A stretch of 5,751 nucleotides of DNA from Planctomycetota bacterium (GTDB lineage: Bacteria > Planctomycetota > B143-G9): NCBI GenBank assembly GCA_003644275.1, contig QNBY01000080.1, forward strand, positions 1 to 5,751. The letters run 5' to 3'. Made by a program: the position numbers and the translations under genes. The notes beneath the pieces are model-generated. The model was not told the DNA's origin. It saw only the letters and a list, made by a program, of their open reading frames with translations, and did not search any database. Below, one piece after another: positions 1 through 4,586 of the stretch (positions are counted from its first letter, which is position 1; each line of letters opens with the position of its first letter).

Positions 1-1172
1 GTGAGGGCGGCGGCGTACATGGCGCGGAAGGCGGCGTAGGACTCGCCGAAGCGGTTCAGCTCGTACAGGCACAACCCTATGTCCCTCAGGACGAGCGCCC
101 TCAGGGGGCGGCCGCAGTCCGGGGGAACCGCCATGAGGCGCGAGAGGGCGGCCCTGTAGCGCTTCATGCGGTAGAGGCACTCGCCGATGTAGAACGCTGC
201 GGAATCTCCGTAGTCGGGATGCGACAGGAGGCGGCGGAAACGCCTAACGGCGGCGCGGTAGTCGCCGAGCCGGTAGAGGTTCTCCGCTATCTTGAAGGTG
301 GCCACGGGCACGAGGGGCGAGGCGGGCCGGAACCGCAGGAGCTCCCGGAAGGCGGCGAGGGAATCTGAGAAGTCCCCCGTCTTGAAATACGCCCAGCCCA
401 GGCCGTAGAGGACGCGGGCGAGCATCTCGGGATCGTCGGTACGGCGGCGCATCTCGTAGTACGCCCGCAGGGCCTCGTCGAAGCGGCCGAGCTTGTAGAG
501 GCACTCGGCCAGCCAGAACAGGCTGCGCGCCGCGTAGGGCCCCTTGCCGGAGCGGTCCAGGACCGCCCTGAAGCGGGCCAGCGCCTGCTCGTAGCGGCCT
601 AAGTCGAACAGGGCCATGCCGTAGATGAAGTCGAACCTGTCGGCGTCGGATATCCGCTTGCGGGAGCGGGCCAGGCGGTCCAGCTCGGCGGCGGCGGCGG
701 ACGGGTTGCCGAGCCGGAACAGGGCGTAGGCCAGCGAGAGGGTGGCGCGCTCGTCGTATTCCGTCTTCACCGGCGAATCGAGCACGCGGCGGAAGTACTC
801 GACCGCCTTGGCGTAATTTCCCTCGGCGAGCTCCACCTCTCCCAGCCAGTAGCGGGCGTCGAGCACCGCCTCGCTGTAGGGGAAGCGGTCGAGCACCGCT
901 TTCAGCTCGCCCCTCGCCCTCTCGTATTCCTCGAGGTTGTAGGAACACACGCCCATCTTGAGGTACGCCTCGGGGAGCCGGGGGGACTGCGGGTATTTCT
1001 GCACGAATATGAGGAACCAGCGGTGGGCGTGGGAGAAGAGCTTCGACTCGAAGGCGTTGGAGGCCGTGCGGAAGTCCCTTTCCTCCGGGCTGTCGGCGCG
1101 CGGAGCCCCCGCCGGGGCGAGCGCCAGCGCCAGGGCGAACAGGAGGGCGAGCAGGAGGGGACTATTCCTCAC
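1..1172 (-). CDS. Secreted TPR-repeat protein (C-terminus beyond window)
   Basis: The reading frame opens at a GTG at 1172 and stays open for 390 codons to the window edge, so the C-terminus is missing. Residues 1-26 form a signal peptide: a short basic start, a Leu/Ala-rich core (residues 5-19) and an Ala-Pro-Arg-Ala cleavage-like site before Asp27, with no lipobox Cys. The rest is tandem TPR: a degenerate unit at about 33-65, then nine units starting near residues 69, 104, 140, 181, 214, 251, 290, 325 and 360. Several carry the pattern Y-x-LG-x-(Y/F)-x-x-A (for example residues 226-234 and 300-308). The architecture resembles BamD/CpoB-type envelope TPR scaffolds, which bind proteins and have no catalytic role. 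The GTG overlaps the upstream coiled-coil gene by 11 bp, and a GAGGT at 1179-1183 lies 6 nt before it, which supports this start and translational coupling. TPR and export are clear; the specific function is unknown. Confidence 0.88.
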   Translation of the reverse strand, partial: MRNSPLLLALLFALALALAPAGAPRADSPEERDFRTASNAFESKLFSHAHRWFLIFVQKYPQSPRLPEAYLKMGVCSYNLEEYERARGELKAVLDRFPYSEAVLDARYWLGEVELAEGNYAKAVEYFRRVLDSPVKTEYDERATLSLAYALFRLGNPSAAAAELDRLARSRKRISDADRFDFIYGMALFDLGRYEQALARFRAVLDRSGKGPYAARSLFWLAECLYKLGRFDEALRAYYEMRRRTDDPEMLARVLYGLGWAYFKTGDFSDSLAAFRELLRFRPASPLVPVATFKIAENLYRLGDYRAAVRRFRRLLSHPDYGDSAAFYIGECLYRMKRYRAALSRLMAVPPDCGRPLRALVLRDIGLCLYELNRFGESYAAFRAMYAAAL

Positions 1173-1674
1173 GGCGGGACCTCGCTTCGAGCAGGGCGCG
1201 CATTATGTCTTCCTCCCGGAGCGAACCGTCGAGAATGCCCTCGGTGGTCTCGGGCGGCAGGCCCAGGGCGGCGGAGGCGAGCATGAGGTACTCGACGAGG
1301 GCGGACTTCAACCTGCCGAGGGCGTCGGTCCTCTCGCGGATTTCCTTCAGGCGTTCCTTCACGCGGGGGATCTCGACGGAGAGGCTGTCGAGCGTCTTCT
1401 TGGCTTCCTCGTCGGAGGGGTTTTCCTTCAACAGGGCGGCGCAGTCCCGCAACTGGTCGGAGAGGGCCGACACGAGGCTCGCGTTGGCCTCGGCCTCGCG
1501 GGTCAGCAGGTCGAGTTCGGTCTCGCAGGAGCGGAGCCTCGCCCAGCGGTCAACGAGGAGTTTCTCGCGTTCGTCGAGCTCCGGCGGGGCGTTCCGGCCG
1601 GTGAAGACGACCGCGGCGAAGATCGCCGTCAGGATGCCGCCCCCGATGAGGGTGAGCAGGAATACTCTCTTCAT
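1162..1674 (-). CDS. Small membrane-anchored coiled-coil protein, function unknown
   Basis: This 170-residue protein matches no family that I recognise. Residues 4-24 form one hydrophobic segment after Lys2-Arg3, with no good signal-peptidase site, so it is probably an N-terminal membrane anchor with the rest outside the cytoplasm. Residues 34-84 and 87-125 are rich in Glu, Lys, Arg and Leu with heptad-like spacing, broken by Asn-Pro at 85-86, which suggests two antiparallel or successive coiled-coil helices. A less charged segment (126-142) and a short acidic/basic tail follow. Cys50 and Cys78 could form a disulfide outside the cytoplasm. The ATG at 1674 has AGGA 5 nt upstream (in 1677-1683). 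The TAG stop lies inside the start region of the following TPR gene, so the two are probably made together. A sigma70-like promoter lies about 40 bp upstream. The coding call is strong; the role is not known. Confidence 0.85.
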   Translation of the reverse strand: MKRVFLLTLIGGGILTAIFAAVVFTGRNAPPELDEREKLLVDRWARLRSCETELDLLTREAEANASLVSALSDQLRDCAALLKENPSDEEAKKTLDSLSVEIPRVKERLKEIRERTDALGRLKSALVEYLMLASAALGLPPETTEGILDGSLREEDIMRALLEARSRREE

Positions 1675-1683
1675 AACCGTCCT

Positions 1684-1728
1684 GTGCGGGGGTGGGAAAA
1701 TCCGCCGCGGAAATCATACCCGCCGCAC
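1684..1728 (-). repeat. Inverted repeat just upstream of the coiled-coil gene
   Basis: On the minus strand GTGCGGCGGGT (1728-1718) can pair with ACCCCCGCAC (1693-1684), giving ten base pairs with a single bulged C and a 24-nt loop. The right arm ends directly before the ribosome-binding sequence of the coiled-coil gene. No run of T follows it, so it is not a standard intrinsic terminator. Only transcripts reading through from the M20 gene would contain both arms, because the local promoter would start inside the loop. Whether it folds or acts is inference. Confidence 0.4.
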
Positions 1729-1740
1729 GGGGGAATACAA
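1713..1740 (-). promoter_or_regulatory. Candidate sigma70-type promoter for the coiled-coil/TPR pair
   Basis: On the minus strand TTGTAT (1740-1735, four of six against TTGACA) and TATGAT (1718-1713, five of six against TATAAT) are separated by 16 bases. A start near 1706 would give a leader of about 30 nt to the ATG at 1674. The 76-bp gap is the only non-overlapping junction in the minus-strand cluster, which fits an internal promoter. Judged by eye from consensus only. Confidence 0.45.
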
Positions 1741-1750
1741 GCCGGTTCCG

Positions 1751-2938
1751 TCAGGCGAAATCGGCCGCGAAGGCTATGGCGATGGCGGTGAAGTCCGCGA
1801 GTTCCTCGATGTCGAGGTACTCGTTGGCGAGGTGCGCCACGTTCTCGTCGCCGGGACCGAACGCCACGGCGGGGATGCCGGCGGCGATGAACGCCTTGCA
1901 GTCGGTGGCCCCGCCGCTGCCGATGAGCTTCGGCCTCTTGCGCTTCACCGCCCTTATCGCCCTCTGTAGGGCGTCCAGGCCGGGCGAGGGAAGCGGGAGC
2001 TCGGTGGGCGGCAGCCAGCCGGTGCGCTCGGCGGAGAAGGTTATGTCCGGGTTCCTGTCCGAATCCAATGAGGCCAGGTTGAGCAGGAGCGAGCGGATCA
2101 TCTCGGGATCGGTCCCCGGCAACACGCGCATGTCGAGCACCGCGCGGCACTCGCCGGGCACCACGTTGGGCGCTATCCCGCCGGATATCTTGCCTATGTT
2201 CACGGTGGGCGGCGAGAGGTAGGGATGCGCCTCTCCGGGCAGCTTGGCCGCCCGGATGCGGCGGATCCAGTCGCACATGGCGTATATGGCGTTGCGGCCC
2301 TCGTGGGGCACGGCGGCGTGCGCCTGGCGGCCCTTCGCCGCCAGCTCGAACTGCAGGACGCCCTTCTCCGCCACGTCTATCTCGAGGCAGTGGCCCGCTA
2401 TGTCCCCGATGAGCACGAAGTCGGGCTCTATCAATCCCTCGGCGACGAGGTACTTCAGGCCGAGCGCCGAACCCTGCTCCTCGTCGGCCGCGGCCACCAC
2501 CGTGAGGGTGCAGGGAAGCTCGGAGGGGTTCTCGGCGAAGAAGCGGGCGGCCGTGAGTATGCCGGCGAGTGGTCCCTTGTCGTCCATCACGCCGCGGGCG
2601 AACATGCGGCCGTCGCGCACGGTGAGGGTGAAGGGGTCCGTCTCCCACCCGTCGCCCGGCGGAACCACGTCCATGTGGGCGGCCATCAAGAGGTTGGGGG
2701 AACCCGAGCCCAGCACGGCCACCACGTTCGTCCTGCCCTTCTCCTTCTCGTAGGTGCGCCAGGGGATGGAGAAGCGGTCCAGGAAGGAGGTGACCACCGC
2801 GGCGGCCAGGTGCTCGTCGCCCGGCGGGTTTACGGTGCGGCACGCCACGAGGTCGGACAGCAGCGCCACCGTCTCGTCCATGTGCTCGGCGACCCAGGAA
2901 ACGACACGTTCCACGTCGATCTTCCTCTCCTTGCTCAT
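1751..2938 (-). CDS. M20-family zinc metallopeptidase/deacylase (ArgE/DapE/ACY1/CPG2 type)
   Basis: This 395-residue protein has the full M20 signature, numbered from the ATG at 2938. HMD is at 88-90, with His88 a zinc ligand and Asp90 assisting catalysis. Asp119 in the DDKG motif is the bridging ligand. Glu153-Glu154 are the catalytic base and a ligand, Asp179 a ligand and His369 the last ligand. His207 in GRQAHAAVP belongs to the lid/dimerisation domain, which covers about 186-300. Family members hydrolyse amide bonds of N-acyl amino acids, succinyl-diaminopimelate or small peptides; the motifs do not separate these substrates. No signal peptide is visible, so it is cytoplasmic. The fmt stop overlaps this start (TGATG), with a GGAAGG about 6 nt upstream. 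A GTG at 2941 would add one Met and is an equally possible start. Coupling to def and fmt makes co-expression likely but does not prove a joint pathway. Confidence 0.95.
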   Translation of the reverse strand: MSKERKIDVERVVSWVAEHMDETVALLSDLVACRTVNPPGDEHLAAAVVTSFLDRFSIPWRTYEKEKGRTNVVAVLGSGSPNLLMAAHMDVVPPGDGWETDPFTLTVRDGRMFARGVMDDKGPLAGILTAARFFAENPSELPCTLTVVAAADEEQGSALGLKYLVAEGLIEPDFVLIGDIAGHCLEIDVAEKGVLQFELAAKGRQAHAAVPHEGRNAIYAMCDWIRRIRAAKLPGEAHPYLSPPTVNIGKISGGIAPNVVPGECRAVLDMRVLPGTDPEMIRSLLLNLASLDSDRNPDITFSAERTGWLPPTELPLPSPGLDALQRAIRAVKRKRPKLIGSGGATDCKAFIAAGIPAVAFGPGDENVAHLANEYLDIEELADFTAIAIAFAADFA

Positions 2939-3951
2939 CACTGCCCTTCCTTTCCGTATTTCAGCACGAAGTCGCCCTCGCGCACGCGATACCCTCTCAC
3001 GAACTCCGGGCCGGACATGGTGGAGCGGCCCTCCGGCCTGAGGGAATCTATCCTCAAAACCCCCAGCCCGGCCTGCACGAAGAGCCCTTCCTTCGGATGG
3101 GCCCTGAAGACGTAGCCCGCCGAATGGCCGGTGTCGGGCTCGGGGGGGAGGGAGACGTCCAGTATGCGTATCCTGAGCACCCGCGATCCCGCCGCGCGGT
3201 CGGGATCGAAGTCGGAATGCCAGAAGGCGAAGGTGCCGGGATAGTCACGGAAGGCCCGCACGAGGCGTTCCAGCTTCCAGGCGGGCACGGCGGGATCGAG
3301 CCTGCCGTGTTCCCTCGTCACGCGCGGCGCGAAGGTGGCCCTGGAATGGTCCTGCGGCGTCAGGACGAAATCGCCGGCGGGCACGCGGCGGAGGGCGTCC
3401 GCGGCGAGCTCGAGCGAGGGCTCGTAGAGGCGCTCGAACAGGTCGGAAGCGGTATCGGCGGGCCGGATGGGGACTTCCGCCGCCGAGAGGATGGGGCCGG
3501 CGTCGAGCTCGCGCACAATCTTGAACACCGTGACGCCCGTGCGGGAGTAGCCGCGGGCGATGGCCCAAGGGACGGGGGCCGCGCCGCGGAGCTCCGGCAA
3601 CAGCGACAGGTGCACGTTGAAGAATCCCAGGGGGAGGCTCTCCAGCAGCCTTTCCGAGAGTATGCGCCCGAAGGCCACCACGAGCCCCATGCGGGCGCCG
3701 GTGGAGGCGAGGCGGGCGATGAAGTCGGGGGAGTTCACCGCGTCTTCCTGCACGAGCGGCAACCCGAGAGAACGTGCCGCGTGCGCGACGGGCGGCGGCG
3801 TGAGCTTCCAGCCCCTTCCGGCGGGCTTGTCCGGGCGGGTGACCACCAGGACGGGGCGAAGGGAGAACCGCCGTGCGAGGTCGGTCAGGATGGACGCGGC
3901 GAACGAGCTGGAACCGAGGAAGACCCAGGGAACGGTGGAACCTTCAGACAC
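2938..3951 (-). CDS. fmt: Methionyl-tRNA formyltransferase
   Basis: Fmt transfers a formyl group from 10-formyltetrahydrofolate to Met-tRNAfMet for translation initiation in the cytoplasm. The 337-residue length is close to the usual 310-330. The N-terminal domain shows the tRNA-contacting loop DKPAGRG (41-47) and the catalytic Asn112, His114 and Asp150, equivalent to E. coli Asn106, His108 and Asp144. The SLLPELRGAAP signature lies at 116-126. The TPQD and ATFAPR motifs (198-210) and the RAF..YPGT element (232-240) lead into the C-terminal OB-like domain. The usual GTPxFA near the N-terminus reads GSSSFA (13-18), an unusual but probably tolerated change. The GTG start at 3951 lies inside the end of def (8-bp overlap). 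GGAAG 4 nt upstream is a weak, tight ribosome site, so translation probably depends on coupling to def. No ATG occurs before residue 88, which supports the GTG. Confidence 0.97.
   Translation of the reverse strand: MSEGSTVPWVFLGSSSFAASILTDLARRFSLRPVLVVTRPDKPAGRGWKLTPPPVAHAARSLGLPLVQEDAVNSPDFIARLASTGARMGLVVAFGRILSERLLESLPLGFFNVHLSLLPELRGAAPVPWAIARGYSRTGVTVFKIVRELDAGPILSAAEVPIRPADTASDLFERLYEPSLELAADALRRVPAGDFVLTPQDHSRATFAPRVTREHGRLDPAVPAWKLERLVRAFRDYPGTFAFWHSDFDPDRAAGSRVLRIRILDVSLPPEPDTGHSAGYVFRAHPKEGLFVQAGLGVLRIDSLRPEGRSTMSGPEFVRGYRVREGDFVLKYGKEGQ
2945..2951 (-). promoter_or_regulatory. Ribosome-binding site of the M20 gene
   Basis: The minus strand reads AGGAAGG here, 6 nt before the ATG at 2938 and 3 nt before the GTG at 2941. 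The spacing of GGAAGG favours the ATG. An upstream-shifted AAGGA pairing would suit the GTG, so the choice is not final and affects only one residue. The site lies within the last codons of fmt. Confidence 0.6.
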
Positions 3952-4480
3952 CCTTCTTCCGCCTTTCCCAGGCTTTCTCCAGTTCCCGCAGGGCGGGCCT
4001 GGTGCGTATCCTCTGAGCGTGGGAGAAGAGGTCTATGAAAAGGCGGCCGTCGAGGTGGTCCATCTCGTGGAGCAGGACGCGGGCGTAGAGGCCGTCCGCC
4101 TCGATGGATATCTTCTCGCCGTCGAGGTCCTGCGCCTCCACCCGGATGGACTCGGCGCGCCTGAGCTCCGCGAATATGCCGGGGAAGGAAAGGCAACCCT
4201 CCGTCATGACGACCGAGCCCGATGAGGATACGAGCTTCGGGTTCACGAGCGCGGTGGGAGGGACGCCCTCTTCCTCGAAAGCGGCGACCAGGAGCCGGAC
4301 GCTGCGTCCAACCTGGGGAGCGGCCAGCCCTATCCCGCGCTCGGCGGTCATTATCTCGAACATGGCCTCGGCGAGCGAACGGAGATTCCCGTCGAAGACC
4401 GTGACGGTCGGCGTTTTCCTGCGGAGGACGGGATCGGGATAGAGCACCAGGGAGAGTTCGGGTCTGCCGGGCGTCGTCAT
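3944..4480 (-). CDS. def: Peptide deformylase
   Basis: Def removes the N-formyl group from Met of nascent proteins and is a cytoplasmic metal (usually Fe2+) hydrolase. The 178-residue protein has all three motifs in order: GIGLAAPQVG (49-58), EGCLSFPG (94-101) and HEMDHLDG (138-145). Cys96, His138 and His142 bind the metal, Glu139 is the catalytic base and Gln56 helps position the substrate. Leu137 sits where E. coli and most homologues have Gln just before the HExxH; this residue is not catalytic. The C-terminal helix is Arg/Lys-rich. The ATG at 4480 has no Shine-Dalgarno sequence, but a promoter-like -10 box ends only 9 nt upstream, so the message may be leaderless. It is the first gene of the cluster and overlaps fmt by 8 bp. 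Confidence 0.97.
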   Translation of the reverse strand: MTTPGRPELSLVLYPDPVLRRKTPTVTVFDGNLRSLAEAMFEIMTAERGIGLAAPQVGRSVRLLVAAFEEEGVPPTALVNPKLVSSSGSVVMTEGCLSFPGIFAELRRAESIRVEAQDLDGEKISIEADGLYARVLLHEMDHLDGRLFIDLFSHAQRIRTRPALRELEKAWERRKKGV

Positions 4481-4489
4481 ACGAACGGC

Positions 4490-4517
4490 ATTCTAACGGC
4501 CGTTGACGGCGCCGCAA
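4490..4517 (-). promoter_or_regulatory. Candidate promoter of the def-fmt-M20 operon
   Basis: On the minus strand TTGCGG (4517-4512, weak -35) and TAGAAT (4495-4490, five of six for -10) are 16 bases apart. Transcription would begin near 4483, two or three bases before the def ATG, which fits the absence of a ribosome-binding sequence there. The perfect palindrome AACGGCCGTT (4495-4504) lies across the -10 upstream edge and spacer. The -35 is poor, so the call rests mainly on the -10 and position. Confidence 0.5.
4495..4504. repeat. 10-bp perfect palindrome in the def promoter
   Basis: AACGGCCGTT reads identically on both strands and overlaps the upstream edge of the proposed def -10 box. 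A second, 8-bp palindrome CGGCGCCG follows at 4507-4514 and overlaps the -35. They may be operator half-sites or, in GC-rich DNA, chance. Confidence 0.35.
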
Positions 4518-4528
4518 GGCGTTTTGAA

Positions 4529-4556
4529 TTGACAAGTGTCGGCGGACACGTAGAAT
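4529..4556 (+). promoter_or_regulatory. Strong sigma70-type promoter for the rightward TPR gene
   Basis: A perfect TTGACA (4529-4534) and TAGAAT (4551-4556, five of six) are separated by 16 bases. Transcription would start near 4563, leaving a leader of about 24 nt before the ATG at 4587. The surrounding bases are AT-richer than the coding DNA. This is the best promoter match in the window. Confidence 0.72.
4536..4549. repeat. Dyad GTGTC-N4-GACAC in the promoter spacer
   Basis: A perfect 5-bp inverted repeat with a 4-bp centre sits between the -35 and -10 boxes. GACA inside the -35 (4531-4534) also pairs with TGTC at 4537-4540, so three alternating GACA/TGTC boxes lie within 18 bp. This is the usual position of a repressor or MerR-type operator, but no regulator is visible in the window. 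Confidence 0.45.
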
Positions 4557-4573
4557 TTGGGACCTCACCGGAC

Positions 4574-4577
4574 GGAG
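4574..4577 (+). promoter_or_regulatory. Ribosome-binding site of the rightward TPR gene
   Basis: GGAG lies 9 nt before the ATG at 4587, slightly longer than the best spacing but acceptable. It supports that ATG as the start. The A-rich stretch between them would keep the site unstructured. Confidence 0.55.
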
Positions 4578-4586
4578 AAAAACCGG

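Noticed and set aside
166..515. Nucleotide-level repeats such as GTAGAGGCACTCG near 172 and 496
   Set aside because: They encode the same Glu-Cys-Leu-Tyr helix in two TPR units and are explained by protein repeat structure, not by a DNA element.
244..948. Minus-strand open frame of 234 codons with a possible start at 948
   Set aside because: It is a frame-shifted reading of the TPR gene, Arg/Pro/Gly-rich with no repeats, whereas the neighbouring frame gives a signal peptide and regular TPRs.
1684..1728. Intrinsic terminator after the M20 gene
   Set aside because: An inverted repeat is present but no T-tract follows on the minus strand, and the next ribosome site begins immediately after it.
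958..1969. Plus-strand open frames across the coiled-coil gene region
   Set aside because: They have low-complexity Ser/Arg- or Gly/Glu-rich translations and no ribosome site, and lie antisense to genes with coherent domains and overlaps.
1671..2843. Minus-strand open frame of 390 codons within the M20 gene
   Set aside because: It is rich in Arg, Gly and Pro and overlaps, in another frame, the M20 gene that has every catalytic motif.
4568..4586. CCGG...CCGG hairpin that could hide the ribosome site of the rightward TPR gene
   Set aside because: There are only four base pairs and neither side extends, so it is too weak to matter.
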